64,000 bases of DNA from Halieaceae bacterium (GCA_002721785.1 PBLO01000037.1:1-64000), one strand, 5' to 3'; shown: positions 31,837 through 42,606, numbered from the stretch's first letter. Program-made: numbers and translations. The notes: generated by a model not told the origin, from the sequence alone.

Positions 31837-33099
31837 ATGGAACAGCAGGAAATCCAGACGCTGCGAGCACTCATGGAATACGAAGCGGCCCGCACCGCAC
31901 CGCCTGAGAGCTTCCCTGACCTGCCCGATATTCCCGCTGGGCGCTATACCGACCCGCGCTTCTTTGAATTGGAACAAGCCGAAATATTCAAAAAGTCCTG
32001 GCTCTTTGCCGCGCACCTCGATGAGATCCCGGAGCCTGGCTGCTACATGACTTGGGAGCAAGCGGGCGAACCCGTGGTGCTAGTGCATACCGAAGCGGGT
32101 GAGGTCAAAGCCTTCTACAACGTCTGCTCACACCGCGGCGCGCCCGTGGTAACCGAACCCAAGGGCAAACGCTTGCGACTGACCTGCAAGTACCACGGCT
32201 GGAGCTACTCACTCGATGGCGATCTCAAGGCCATCAGAGATCCCGAAGACTTCCGGGATCTCGACTTTAGCTGCCGTAGCCTATCCGGCATCCGCTGCGA
32301 GACCTTTGGCAAATTTATCTTCGTCAACTTTGACCCCGATGCGATTAGCCTGCTCGATTGGCTCGGGCCGATTGCCGACGAATGGCGGGAGTTCCAATTC
32401 GATCAGTGCCGGCTCTCCGCGCGCCACAGCTTTGATCTCGACTGCAATTGGAAGATTGCAATGGAGGCAAACACCGAGGTCTACCACGTTCCCAACATCC
32501 ACCCCACCACGGTGGCACCACTTCTGGACCACCGCCGCAACGTGAATACGCTATACACCAACGGCCACGGGCGCATGGTGGCGCCGCCTCCGCGCATCGA
32601 TGAAAAGCAGGATGCGGAGTCCACCCGGGATGTTGGCGCGCGCGCTGAAATCGCTACCGTGGGGGAAATTGCCCGTACCTGCATCCAGTCTTACGGAATC
32701 TTTCCGAACTGGGTATCGCAGCTGACCGAATTTGTCCTGGCACCTTTGCTGTTCTGGCCTAGCGGGATCGACAAGTGCCGACTGGAGTGCTGGACGATCG
32801 CGCCCGATTGGGGAGACGGTGAAGGACCCGACTACTGGACCGTCAATAACGGCGAACGACTTTGCGACATCCTGCTCGAGGACACGGAATTCGGTACGCA
32901 GATCCAACGCTCAATGGAATCGCCCGGCTTTAAGGGCGTGCCGCTGAGTTATCAGGAAGCGCGGATCTATCACTGGAACCAGAACGCAGACAGGATGATC
33001 GGTCCGGATAAAATCCCCACCGAGCTCGCGGTACAGCAGGTAATTTCAGAGGACTGGGTCTACCCCAATGATCCGCGGGTCAACGCGCTGCAGCAGTGA
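31837..33099 (+). CDS. Aromatic ring-hydroxylating dioxygenase alpha subunit (Rieske-type)
   Basis: Rieske CSHRGAPVV...CKYHGWSY plus C-terminal EANTEVYHVPNIHP iron ligands. Confidence 0.92.
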   Translation: MEQQEIQTLRALMEYEAARTAPPESFPDLPDIPAGRYTDPRFFELEQAEIFKKSWLFAAHLDEIPEPGCYMTWEQAGEPVVLVHTEAGEVKAFYNVCSHRGAPVVTEPKGKRLRLTCKYHGWSYSLDGDLKAIRDPEDFRDLDFSCRSLSGIRCETFGKFIFVNFDPDAISLLDWLGPIADEWREFQFDQCRLSARHSFDLDCNWKIAMEANTEVYHVPNIHPTTVAPLLDHRRNVNTLYTNGHGRMVAPPPRIDEKQDAESTRDVGARAEIATVGEIARTCIQSYGIFPNWVSQLTEFVLAPLLFWPSGIDKCRLECWTIAPDWGDGEGPDYWTVNNGERLCDILLEDTEFGTQIQRSMESPGFKGVPLSYQEARIYHWNQNADRMIGPDKIPTELAVQQVISEDWVYPNDPRVNALQQ

Positions 33100-33204
33100 A
33101 AAAGTGGGCTGTCACTGCCTTTTCTGACTCCCGCTAGACCTACGCAGACCAAGCGCTACCAGCACGCCACGCCTAACGACAACGTGACGGTCTCATTAAA
33201 CGGC

Positions 33205-33897
33205 CTAGATCCGCTTGGCGGCCACCACCGCGGCTGCGGAACCCGCGCCCACCACATAGCACCACAACCGCATCAAGAGACTCCGAGTGGGCAGTGCGAG
33301 CTTCGCCGCCTCATCGCGATGGCTGACCTCATCTGCCTGGCAGTCAATCAGCGTTTGGCGGAGTGGCCCGAACTCACCCTGTGGATCTAACCGCACAATC
33401 TGCTGTTCATAGTGATGATCGACGAAGGTTTCGACCGCCTCAATGGTGGCGAAGACCGCCTGGCGCCCCAAGAGCGCCGGAATGGCGCCCGTTAACCAAC
33501 CCATCACCCGCCAAATCGGCAGTAACCGGGTACGGTCGTTACGCGGAATGATCTCTTCCATCAGCTGAAGGTGCTTTTGCTCGGTAACAAGATGCCGCTC
33601 GGCAAATTGGCGCGCGCTCTCATCCCGAGAGATCGCCAACACCCCGTGATAGATCATGACTGCGCCGAACTCTCCGGCGTGGTCAGAACGCAGTTCCTGC
33701 TGCAGCCATCGCGGCAGATCCGCAAACGTCGGCCACGTCGTACCGGACGCCTCAGCGGCGATCGATGAAACAGTCGCCGCCGCACCCTGTAACGAATTGG
33801 GAATGTCGGCAGATTGCGCAGCACTCGCCACACCATCGGCGCCATCACTGATTGGCTCGCCGAGAGCGGCGGCAGATTCGGGTACGGGTGCGTTCAA
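33205..33897 (-). CDS. COQ7-family demethoxyubiquinone hydroxylase-like diiron protein
   Basis: ELRSDHAGEFGAVMIYHG, HLVTEQKHLQLM, IEAVETFVDHHY, DEVSHRDEA. Confidence 0.82.
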   Translation of the reverse strand: MNAPVPESAAALGEPISDGADGVASAAQSADIPNSLQGAAATVSSIAAEASGTTWPTFADLPRWLQQELRSDHAGEFGAVMIYHGVLAISRDESARQFAERHLVTEQKHLQLMEEIIPRNDRTRLLPIWRVMGWLTGAIPALLGRQAVFATIEAVETFVDHHYEQQIVRLDPQGEFGPLRQTLIDCQADEVSHRDEAAKLALPTRSLLMRLWCYVVGAGSAAAVVAAKRI

Positions 33898-33953
33898 AGG
33901 TCACGGTCCCAAAGTAGGCGGGCTGTGAACCATAGCGAAATTGGTCGCTGGAA

Positions 33954-35258
33954 TCAGGTCGTAGTCGAGGCCCCACTCTGAACCGCACGCGCATAAGGTG
34001 TGCTGGCCCGAGCGAGGCAATAGGCCCCGGCTGCGCAAAAAATCAGGCTGCTTAACAGAGCGTAACGAATCGAGGCGTCACCTAACGTTGCATAGATATC
34101 GCTTAGCCAGCCGACCACCAGCGGACCCAGTCCCATGCCCAGTAGATTCAGAATAAACAGCAGCATGGCCGCTGCCTGTGTGCGCCAGTGCGCTGGCACC
34201 AGGTTTTGTACCGCGGCGTAACTGGGCGCTATCCAGAAGCTCGCAAAGATGGCGCTGAAGAACATAAACACCAATGCAACCGGGAACACCTTATCCCCGA
34301 GCATCCAAAAATGGTCCGCAGGCCAGAGCAGAAAGAGGGCCTGGGTGGGGATCGAAATCAGTACACCCACCATAGGCAACCGTAACTGCCACCGCGCGTC
34401 CTGCTGGGCCAGTCGGTCAACCAGAATCGCACTGAGCAAAGTGCCGAGAATGCCGCCGAAGACGCCTATCAGTCCCAGGTACAAACCCGCATCAACTAGC
34501 GATAAGCCGTGCACACGAATCATGAAGCTAGGTGACCAGACCCCCAGCCCGTAACCAGCAATCGCCGTGAGACCAACGCCTACGGCAATCGCCGGGAAGG
34601 CCGGCAGCGCCATAATTTTGCGGATAGCCTCCCACAAGGAGCCGTCATCAGTTACTTCGTGAGGCGCCCGCACGGGTTCTCGCACCGTCAGCCGAATCAC
34701 TACCGCCAGAACTATGCCGGGTAGACCAAAAATCCAGAAAACGCTGCGCCAGCCGAAGGCATCCGCTAATAGCGCTCCGCCGAACAGCCCCACCAACACC
34801 GCGATGTTGGTTCCCGAGGCCAACACACCTTGAGCGAGGGAGCGCTGCTCGGGAGGGAAGATATCCGCCAGCAATGACTGCGAAGGTGGCACACCGCCGG
34901 CCTCCCCCACACCGACTCCGATGCGATATAGCGCCAGTTGCCCAAAGCTCGTTGCCGTCGCACAGAGCGCGGTCATGCCGCTCCAAACAGCCATGGAGAT
35001 CACCAGCACGTTGCGGCGCGACCAGCGATCTGCCAGACGCGCCATCGGCACGCCTAAGGTCGCATAAAAAAGCGCAAAGGCCAGACCGGTAAGCAGTCCC
35101 ATCTGGGTATCGGTCGCGCCGAACTCGGCCTTGATCGGCTCGAGCAAAATTGTCATGACCTGTCGGTCAATGAAATTAAAGATATAACCGAGGGTCAGGA
35201 CACACAGGACATACCAACGGTACCCCGTCGTGTACTGGGTGTGAGTTGGCGTCGTCAC
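33954..35258 (-). CDS. MFS transporter
   Basis: 12-TM pattern; GLAFALFYATLGVPMARLADRWSRRNVL. Confidence 0.9.
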   Translation of the reverse strand: MTTPTHTQYTTGYRWYVLCVLTLGYIFNFIDRQVMTILLEPIKAEFGATDTQMGLLTGLAFALFYATLGVPMARLADRWSRRNVLVISMAVWSGMTALCATATSFGQLALYRIGVGVGEAGGVPPSQSLLADIFPPEQRSLAQGVLASGTNIAVLVGLFGGALLADAFGWRSVFWIFGLPGIVLAVVIRLTVREPVRAPHEVTDDGSLWEAIRKIMALPAFPAIAVGVGLTAIAGYGLGVWSPSFMIRVHGLSLVDAGLYLGLIGVFGGILGTLLSAILVDRLAQQDARWQLRLPMVGVLISIPTQALFLLWPADHFWMLGDKVFPVALVFMFFSAIFASFWIAPSYAAVQNLVPAHWRTQAAAMLLFILNLLGMGLGPLVVGWLSDIYATLGDASIRYALLSSLIFCAAGAYCLARASTPYARAVQSGASTTT

Positions 35259-35259
35259 C

Positions 35260-36300
35260 TCAGGCGTCGCTCAACGATGCCAGATCAATCACAAAGCGGT
35301 ACTGCACATCGCCTTCATGAAGGCGATGCCATGCCGATTCGATCTCCTCGGGTTGAATCAATTCAATCTCGGCACCCAAGCCATGCTCATGCGCGAAGGC
35401 CACCATCTCGCGCGTATCAGCTATACCACCAATCAACGACCCTTCGAGGCTGCGATCCCCAAACACAATCAGCGCCGGAAAGACTTCGAGCTGTTCTGTG
35501 GGCACGCCTACCAGACAGAGCTTGCCGCCCCGGCGCAGGAGCGGGAACCAGCGGTTGAGATCGTGGGGGTTGGAGATGGTGTCTAAGATGAGATCGCACT
35601 GGCCCATCCACGCCTGCAAATCCTCAGAGTCTGGATCAAGCGCGACCTCGGCACCCAAAAGCTTGGCGTCGGCGCGCTTGGCCTCTGAGCGGGACGCCAC
35701 CAACACCCTTGCGCCCATTGCGCTGGCGAACTGAATGGCCAAATGGCCCAACCCGCCCACACCCAAAACGCAGAGCGTGGTGCCCGGGCCCACATTAAAC
35801 CGCTTGAGCGGGGTGTAAACCGTGATGCCTCCGCACAGAAGCGGCGCCATGCGAGCCAAATCCGCACCTGCCGGAATAGGAACGAGATAGTCGTAATCGA
35901 CCACGTAGTCGGAGGCGTAGCCGCCGTAATTCTCGCGGCCCTCGCTATCCTGACTATTAAAACTCAGCGTGAAACCCGTTTCGCAGTAGTGCTCATCACC
36001 ATCTTCGCAGGAGCTGCAGGTACGGCAGCTGTCGGCGATGCAGCCCACACCAACGGTGTCACCCATCGCCACGCCCGTCACGTCCGCACCCATTTCGGTG
36101 ATCACGCCCACCATTTCGTGACCGGGCACCATGGGAAATATCCCGCCACCGAGTTTGTCGCTGGCAGCGACCAGATCGGAGTGGCAAATCCCGCAAAACT
36201 TGAGATCCAACCGCACGTCACGCGGCCCCAATGGCCGCCGCTCAACGGTCGTGCGACTCAGTTGAGTGCCGGCTTGGGTCAGTTGATAGGCAACGGTCAT
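35260..36300 (-). CDS. Zinc-dependent alcohol dehydrogenase (NAD(P)-dependent, CAD-like)
   Basis: CGICHSDL, PMVPGHEMVGVI, GVGCIADSCRTCSSCEDGDEHYC, GVGGLGHLAIQFA. Confidence 0.92.
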   Translation of the reverse strand: MTVAYQLTQAGTQLSRTTVERRPLGPRDVRLDLKFCGICHSDLVAASDKLGGGIFPMVPGHEMVGVITEMGADVTGVAMGDTVGVGCIADSCRTCSSCEDGDEHYCETGFTLSFNSQDSEGRENYGGYASDYVVDYDYLVPIPAGADLARMAPLLCGGITVYTPLKRFNVGPGTTLCVLGVGGLGHLAIQFASAMGARVLVASRSEAKRADAKLLGAEVALDPDSEDLQAWMGQCDLILDTISNPHDLNRWFPLLRRGGKLCLVGVPTEQLEVFPALIVFGDRSLEGSLIGGIADTREMVAFAHEHGLGAEIELIQPEEIESAWHRLHEGDVQYRFVIDLASLSDA

Positions 36301-36559
36301 GGTGAACCCCTTTTTTATTTTGGCGTGGCTTCACTCGTGGATGTGTTCAAGCACTAGCGAACTGACAATGCGTCACGTTGATGCCAAACGAAACGGCTTA
36401 GCGCTAACGATCCTATCAGGGGGAATGCCTGCTGGCGACGCCGACCGTATCGCGAGGCGCTGCCATTTTCATGGCAGTTGATGGATACAAACTCAGTATC
36501 AGGCGCACATGGAGCTGAGCAGATCTGCCAGAGCAGTCTTCACAGCTTGGCTATTGCGA

Positions 36560-36985
36560 CTATCGAGCGCCCTGCGCTTCCCGCGCCCACTCATCCACCT
36601 TGGCCTCGATACGATCAATCACCGCCATAAACGCACTACGAGTGGCTGCCTCGTCACTCTCGACCCGGGAGGGATCAGGCAAACCCCAGTGACGTTTCTC
36701 GACCTTACCCATCCACAGCGGGCAGACCTCGCCGGCCGCGCTGTCACAAACGGTAATCACCCGATCCGGTTCAAAGGCCTGAAGATCATGCCAAGACTGG
36801 CTCTGCAACTCGGTAGTCGGGTAGCCGCGCTCTTCGAGATATCGCAGGGTCAGGGGATGCACCGCGTCCACCGGCGCACTGCCCGCACTAGCAGCCTGTA
36901 ACACACTGGCACCGCGTTGCGAGGCGATGGCCTCGCAGAGAATGCTCCTGCAGCGGTTATGGGTGCAAATAAACAGTAGTTTCAT
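36560..36985 (-). CDS. Arsenate reductase / low-molecular-weight phosphatase (ArsC, thioredoxin-type)
   Basis: LLFICTHNRCRSILCEAIA; HWGLPDPS. Confidence 0.88.
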   Translation of the reverse strand: MKLLFICTHNRCRSILCEAIASQRGASVLQAASAGSAPVDAVHPLTLRYLEERGYPTTELQSQSWHDLQAFEPDRVITVCDSAAGEVCPLWMGKVEKRHWGLPDPSRVESDEAATRSAFMAVIDRIEAKVDEWAREAQGAR

Positions 36986-37016
36986 GTTGGGCCCGTTCCC
37001 GAGCCCAGATGCGGTA

Positions 37017-37604
37017 TCAATCTGAGTCGCTGAGATACAGCGATTGCTTGGGCTCTTTGAAGACGCGTTCCATCATAGGCTCGAAAAATGACAGTTCGTA
37101 ATACTCCGCCTCAGGATCAAAGGCCGGGGCGTCGTATTTTTCGATGAACTCGAGCGTTCGAACGTAATGCGGGTGGTCTTTGAACTGATCGCGGAGATTA
37201 CGATCGAGGCCCAGATAGTGAAAAAAGTAGTAGCCCTGGAAAATCGCGTGGTGCTTCACCATCCAGTGATTGGCCTCGCTCACATAGGGCTCGAGTAGCA
37301 CCGCTGCCACATCCGCGTGATTAGCTGGGCCTAGTGTGTCGCCGATATCGTGTAGCAAAGCACAGACCACATACTCTTCATCCTTGCCATCTTGATACGC
37401 CAATGTGGCTGTCTGTAAACAATGAGTCAGGCGATCCACAGGGAAACCGCCGCAGTCACCGTCCAACAGCATAAGGTGGTCTTTGATCCGCTTACACACG
37501 TCGCTGCGGAACTCGAAGAACTCGGCGCCGATGATCTCCCAGTCTTCCTGAGTGCCATCTTTCATGTGGTGAAATTGGGCGCGCTTCGGCAGGGCCTGAT
37601 TCAT
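37017..37604 (-). CDS. HD-domain phosphohydrolase
   Basis: VVCALLHDIGDTLGPANHADVAAVLL, H...HD pattern. Confidence 0.8.
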   Translation of the reverse strand: MNQALPKRAQFHHMKDGTQEDWEIIGAEFFEFRSDVCKRIKDHLMLLDGDCGGFPVDRLTHCLQTATLAYQDGKDEEYVVCALLHDIGDTLGPANHADVAAVLLEPYVSEANHWMVKHHAIFQGYYFFHYLGLDRNLRDQFKDHPHYVRTLEFIEKYDAPAFDPEAEYYELSFFEPMMERVFKEPKQSLYLSDSD

Positions 37605-37813
37605 GCTGTGCTCTCCTGTTTAGCCTCACGAGAATACTGTTGCACCGCCCATGCATCAAGAAGCGCCAGGCGCTGGCCGTCATCCAGGCAGCGCGGGGCA
37701 TGGCCCTTTTCACATTAGCGAATCGCGACAAATGCGCTATGAAGTCTGTCGGCAACGGCCGGCATCTGGCACCCTGATGCCCAAAACATGGGCTAAACGG
37801 CCCGAATCAAGGA

Positions 37814-38902
37814 TTGATGAAAAGGACAATGACAATGACAATGGAGCGCACAATGAAGCGCGCGCTGTGGCTAGGTGGCGCGCTCCTTGCCACGCTATGG
37901 TTATTGTTCGCCAGGGCTCCTGTGGATGCGCAAGCCTGGCAGCCACCGCCTAACCCCGGTCTTACCGGGGCGTTCGCTCCTAATCAGGCACTCTCCGGCA
38001 TCACCGAGATACCCGTAGGCACGGCACCAGAACATGTGGCCTGTGGTGCCGACGGCGCGCTTTACACCAGCCTCGACGGCGGCGCCGTATTGCGCGGTAA
38101 CGCCAAAGGGCTATGGGATGTCATCGGCAACACAGAGGGCAGACCATTGGGGCTGCGCACCGATGGCAAGGGCGGGCTGTGGATTGCGGACTCCATGAGG
38201 GGTCTACTGCATATGAGTGCCACAGGAGAGATCAAGGTGCTCGCCACCGAGATCAACAACGAGCCGCTCAAATTTGTCGACGATCTTGATGTCGACAGCT
38301 CGGGCCGCATCTGGTTCTCGGATGCCAGCGCACGTTTCGACTATACACAGGTCGCGCTGGATTTCTTCGAGGGCAGTCGCACCGGTCGCCTGCTGCGCTA
38401 TGACCCCGCCACCTCGCAAACTGAGGTCATGATGGACGGCCTGTTCTTCGCCAACGGCGTGACACTGGGCCCCAATGAAGAGTACGTGCTGGTCAACGAG
38501 ACCGGCATGGGGCGCGTACACAGGCTCTGGTTGCAGGGCGATCAAGCCGGTGAACGCGATATCTTTGTCGATGAGCTACCGGGCACGCCCGACAATATTC
38601 GCTTTGATGGCGTCGACACCTTCTGGATTGCCATGCCGTCTCTGCGCGCGAGCATCGATGCCTTGGCAGGGCTGCCGCAACTGCGTGCGCTGCTTTCGTG
38701 GCTGCCGATCCCGCTGCTTGAAGCCGCGGCGCAGCCGGCGACATTTGTCGTGGGCGTCAATCTCGACGGCGAGGTGATTCACAACCTGCAGGATCAAGAA
38801 AACCCCTTTCATTACATTACCGGCATAACGCCCTGCGGCGACACACTGTATCTGGGCAGCCTGCAGACCACGGCCATCGGTGCCCTGCCTCGGCCCCAAT
38901 AG
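37814..38902 (+). CDS. SMP-30/gluconolactonase/strictosidine synthase-like beta-propeller, secreted
   Basis: GRPLGLRTDGKGGLWIADSMRGLL, DDLDVDSSGRIWFSDAS, FFANGVTLGPNEEYVLVNETGMGRV. Confidence 0.87.
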   Translation: MMKRTMTMTMERTMKRALWLGGALLATLWLLFARAPVDAQAWQPPPNPGLTGAFAPNQALSGITEIPVGTAPEHVACGADGALYTSLDGGAVLRGNAKGLWDVIGNTEGRPLGLRTDGKGGLWIADSMRGLLHMSATGEIKVLATEINNEPLKFVDDLDVDSSGRIWFSDASARFDYTQVALDFFEGSRTGRLLRYDPATSQTEVMMDGLFFANGVTLGPNEEYVLVNETGMGRVHRLWLQGDQAGERDIFVDELPGTPDNIRFDGVDTFWIAMPSLRASIDALAGLPQLRALLSWLPIPLLEAAAQPATFVVGVNLDGEVIHNLQDQENPFHYITGITPCGDTLYLGSLQTTAIGALPRPQ

Positions 38903-38911
38903 GATTGCTTG

Positions 38912-39763
38912 ATGCATAACGAAGAACAAATCGCATTCTGGAACGGCGACATGGCAGCCAACTGGGTCGAGCACGACGCACTCATGGAGGCCATGCTGGC
39001 ACCGGTGGGCGAGAAAATACTCGACACACTGACTCTGACGGCGGGCACACGTGCGCTGGATGTGGGCTGCGGGACCGGGCACCCGACGTTGTCGCTGGCT
39101 CACCGTATCGGCCCAGGGGGGTCCGTCACCGGGATAGATGTGTCCGCACCCATGCTGGCGCTTGCGGAACAACTGGCGGCGGCAGACAGTTCAGAACGCG
39201 CCGCGGTCGTCTTTCTGCAAGCCGACGCACAAACGCACTCCTTTGAGCCCGCGTCACTCGACGTCGTGTTCTCGCGGTTCGGTGTGATGTTCTTTGAAGA
39301 TCCGGTTGCCGCTTTTCGCAATATCCGCACCGCTCTGGCAGAGAACGGGCAACTGGCCTTCTGCTGCTGGCAACCGCGCGCAGTCAACCCTTTTATGACG
39401 GTGCCGGCGATGGCCGCGCTGGAACTGCTGCCCGCGCCATCTGAGATGCCGCCTCGTGCTCCCGGGCCTTTTGCCTTTGAAGAGGCCGCGTACGTCGAGG
39501 CCATCCTCGCTGAGGCAGATTTCAACAATATCGCGGTCACGCCGATCAGCCATCCTCTGGTTTTCGGCGCGGGTCTGAGCGTTGAGGAGATCGTGGAACG
39601 GCTGGTCAACATCGGGCCCATCGCGCAGATGGTGCGCGAAGCGCCTGAAGCATTGCAGCAACCGGTCAGAGAAAAAGTGATCGCCGCCGTCTCGCCTTAC
39701 TACGAGCAAAGCACGGGCATGACTCTGGACGGTCAGTTCTGGCAGGTGACCGCGCGGAGCTGA
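38912..39763 (+). CDS. Class I SAM-dependent methyltransferase
   Basis: ALDVGCGTGHPTLSLAHRIGPGGSVTGIDVSAPML. Confidence 0.9.
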   Translation: MHNEEQIAFWNGDMAANWVEHDALMEAMLAPVGEKILDTLTLTAGTRALDVGCGTGHPTLSLAHRIGPGGSVTGIDVSAPMLALAEQLAAADSSERAAVVFLQADAQTHSFEPASLDVVFSRFGVMFFEDPVAAFRNIRTALAENGQLAFCCWQPRAVNPFMTVPAMAALELLPAPSEMPPRAPGPFAFEEAAYVEAILAEADFNNIAVTPISHPLVFGAGLSVEEIVERLVNIGPIAQMVREAPEALQQPVREKVIAAVSPYYEQSTGMTLDGQFWQVTARS

Positions 39764-40015
39764 GCCATCGCGACAAAGGCTCTCGCTTTCACTCACATTA
39801 GAACCCAGACGAGTGAACGGCCATCGCACCAGCACCTTGCACCGCCTATCGTCGGGCAACTTTGAGTCGCTGCAGTATCCAGCGTCTCACGCATCAATTG
39901 ACGCTTGCTACGGACCCTGTCTCTCGCGTTTTTGCGCCATCGGATGACGGGCTTATGGCATAATCCATGCCAATTGAGCCAAGGCTCCCACTCACCCCCA
40001 AGCAGGAAACACCTT

Positions 40016-40822
40016 ATGGATACCCAATCCCTTTTCTCTCTGGCAGGGCGCACAGCGCTCGTCACCGGCGGCTCGCGTGGCATCGGCAAAATGATTGCCA
40101 GCGGCTTCATTGGTCAGGGTGCCAAGGTGTACATCTCAAGCCGCAAAGCTGACGTCTGCGAAGCGGTCGCCGAAGAGCTGGGGCCCAACTGCATTGCGGT
40201 TCCGCAAGACATTTCTACGGTCGAAGGCTGCAAAGCACTGGCCGCAACCATGGCGGAACACGAAGACAGCATCGACATTCTGGTCAATAACGCCGGCGCC
40301 GCCTGGGGTGAGTCGTTTGAGACCTTCCCCGAAGCAGGCTGGGACAAGGTGATGAACCTGAATGTGAAATCCATCTTCTTCCTCACCCAGGCCATGCACG
40401 ACTTGCTCAAAACCAACGCCTCGGCCGAGCAGCCCGCCAAAGTGATTAACATCGCCTCGATTGACGGCCTGCGCCTGAACCCCTGGGAGACTTACAGCTA
40501 TCAAGCGTCCAAAGCGGCCGTCATCAATCTGACCAAGCGCCTCGCAGCACGGCTTGTTAAAGACGGCATTCTGGTAACAGGAATTGCGCCCGGCGCATTT
40601 GCTTCCGAAATGAACAAAGCGGCGCGAGACCTCGGCGATATCGTGGGTCAGCATGTGCCCGCAGGACGCATCGGCAACGATGAGGACATGGCCGGGGTGG
40701 CTATTTACCTTGCAGCGCGCTCAGGCAACTACGTTGTCGGCGAGACGATTGCCGTGGATGGCGGCGTGGTACACGCCTTCCTGACAGAGAGCTGGGAAGT
40801 GGATCCCGCTGGCGGGCATTGA
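40016..40822 (+). CDS. SDR-family oxidoreductase
   Basis: ALVTGGSRGIGKMIASGF; NNAGAAWG; YSYQASKAAV; start at in-frame ATG 40016. Confidence 0.9.
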   Translation: MDTQSLFSLAGRTALVTGGSRGIGKMIASGFIGQGAKVYISSRKADVCEAVAEELGPNCIAVPQDISTVEGCKALAATMAEHEDSIDILVNNAGAAWGESFETFPEAGWDKVMNLNVKSIFFLTQAMHDLLKTNASAEQPAKVINIASIDGLRLNPWETYSYQASKAAVINLTKRLAARLVKDGILVTGIAPGAFASEMNKAARDLGDIVGQHVPAGRIGNDEDMAGVAIYLAARSGNYVVGETIAVDGGVVHAFLTESWEVDPAGGH

Positions 40823-40841
40823 TCCCCACAAGCTCACCCAC

Positions 40842-40872
40842 AAAAAAGCGAGCCTCGAGCTCGCTTTTTTAT
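40842..40872 (+). terminator. Rho-independent terminator downstream of SDR gene
   Basis: AAAAAAGCGAGC-CTCGA-GCTCGCTTTTTT stem-loop with T tract. Confidence 0.88.
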
Positions 40873-41076
40873 TTGTCCGTCTGATGCGCCCGTCTCGTAG
40901 CGACGCGATCACTTGGGCTGGTTGCCTCACGGCAATCTTACTCATTGCCTTCTACTTTACTCATCGCCTTCTGCTTGAGGCGCAACGTCGATTAGAAGCA
41001 CTTCGGCTTTTTTACGCCGAGTCCCGAAGCCTAGAACGCGGCGCTCCAGCTTCAACGCCAGTTCAAATCCAGACGA

Positions 41077-42606
41077 TTATTCAGCGCGCTGGTAAAGCTG
41101 CTCCATTAACTGGTCAATCGTAAAGGTCGCGGGTCGCTGCCGTGGCGGGTACACCTTCAAGGTCTCGAGGAAACCCTGCAACTCCACTCGCGCCATAGTC
41201 AGGCGGGGTAGCGCCGTCCTCACCCACCAGTCGTTGTAGGTGTTGGAGTGCTCGTCGGCACGCTCGAAGGGGTCGCGACGCAAATGGAATACCTTAGGGA
41301 TTCTCAGCGTGTGGAACTGCTCCCGCCACACATCGAACTCCTTGGCGCGCTGCTCGGCAAAGACAACCTTCCAGTCACCGATTCGCATAGCCGTCAGCAG
41401 TCCGTCATCGCTCCAGTAGTAAAAGCTGTTGCGTGGACCCTGCTCAGCTTCACCGGTGAGATAAGGCAAAAAGTCATAACCATCGAGGTGGTTGTGATAG
41501 TCGCGGCCGTTGATGTTGACACCGGCTTTTAATTCTTCTGTGACCGTTGGGCGACCCGCCGCTGACATCAGCGTAGGGACCCAATCCTCATGGGACATCA
41601 TGTCGTTCAGGATCGTGCCTGCAGGGATCTTGCCCGGCCAACGGATCATGGCCGGCACACGGAAGCCACCCTCCCAGTTGGTGTTCTTCTCGCTTCTGAA
41701 GGGCGTGATCGCCGCATCAGGCCAGGTGTTGAAGTGCGGTCCGTTGTCGGTGCTGTAAAAGACGATAGTGTTGTCGGCGATGCCCAGCTCGTCGAGCTGA
41801 TTCAACAATCTACCCACGAGATTGTCGTGGCCCACCATGGCATCGTTATAGAACCCCTGACCTGACAGCCCTTCTTCCTCCTCCGGGGTATGCGTCCAAA
41901 AGTGCATGCGGGTCGAGTTGAACCACACAAAGAAGGGCTTGTCGTCTCCTGCTGCGCGTTGAATGAACTGCTGCGCGCTGTCCAGAAACTCGAGATCGAC
42001 CGTCTCCATACGCTTTTTATTGAGCGGACCGGTATCGGTCACGCGGCCATCCGCAAAACTGTGCACTACACCGCGCGGCCCAAAGCGCTCGCGGAAGGCC
42101 GGATTCTGCGGATAGTCGGGATCTTCAGGCTCTTCTTCTGCATTCAGGTGGTACAGGTTGCCAAAGAACTCGTCAAAGCCGTGCTCCGTGGGCAGGAACT
42201 CATTACGATCGCCAAGATGGTTCTTACCAAACTGCCCCGTGGCGTAGCCCTGCTCTTTCAACAGCGTGGCGAGGGTCACGTCTTCAGGGCGGATACCAAG
42301 ATCTGCGCCGGGCACACCCACTTTCGTGAGACCGGTGCGAATGGGTGATTGCCCCGTGATAAATGCCGAGCGGCCCGCGGTGCAACTCTGCTGGCCGTAG
42401 TAGTCGGTAAACTTCGCGCCCTCGTTGGCAATGCGGTCAATGTTGGGCGTTTGGTACCCCATCATGCCCATGTTGTTGGTGGAGAGATTCCAGAATCCGA
42501 TGTCATCGCCCCAGATCACCAGAATATTCGGTCTCTCGATTGCCGATGCAGCCACAGAGAAGCAACCACACAGCAACACACCTACCTTTACAAGACGGCG
42601 CAACAT
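41077..42606 (-). CDS. Sulfatase (arylsulfatase family), secreted
   Basis: RPNILVIWGDDIGFWN and CTAGRSAFITGQ sulfatase signature (CxAGR formylglycine site); in-frame ATG 42606 with signal-like sequence. Confidence 0.92.
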   Translation of the reverse strand: MLRRLVKVGVLLCGCFSVAASAIERPNILVIWGDDIGFWNLSTNNMGMMGYQTPNIDRIANEGAKFTDYYGQQSCTAGRSAFITGQSPIRTGLTKVGVPGADLGIRPEDVTLATLLKEQGYATGQFGKNHLGDRNEFLPTEHGFDEFFGNLYHLNAEEEPEDPDYPQNPAFRERFGPRGVVHSFADGRVTDTGPLNKKRMETVDLEFLDSAQQFIQRAAGDDKPFFVWFNSTRMHFWTHTPEEEEGLSGQGFYNDAMVGHDNLVGRLLNQLDELGIADNTIVFYSTDNGPHFNTWPDAAITPFRSEKNTNWEGGFRVPAMIRWPGKIPAGTILNDMMSHEDWVPTLMSAAGRPTVTEELKAGVNINGRDYHNHLDGYDFLPYLTGEAEQGPRNSFYYWSDDGLLTAMRIGDWKVVFAEQRAKEFDVWREQFHTLRIPKVFHLRRDPFERADEHSNTYNDWWVRTALPRLTMARVELQGFLETLKVYPPRQRPATFTIDQLMEQLYQRAE

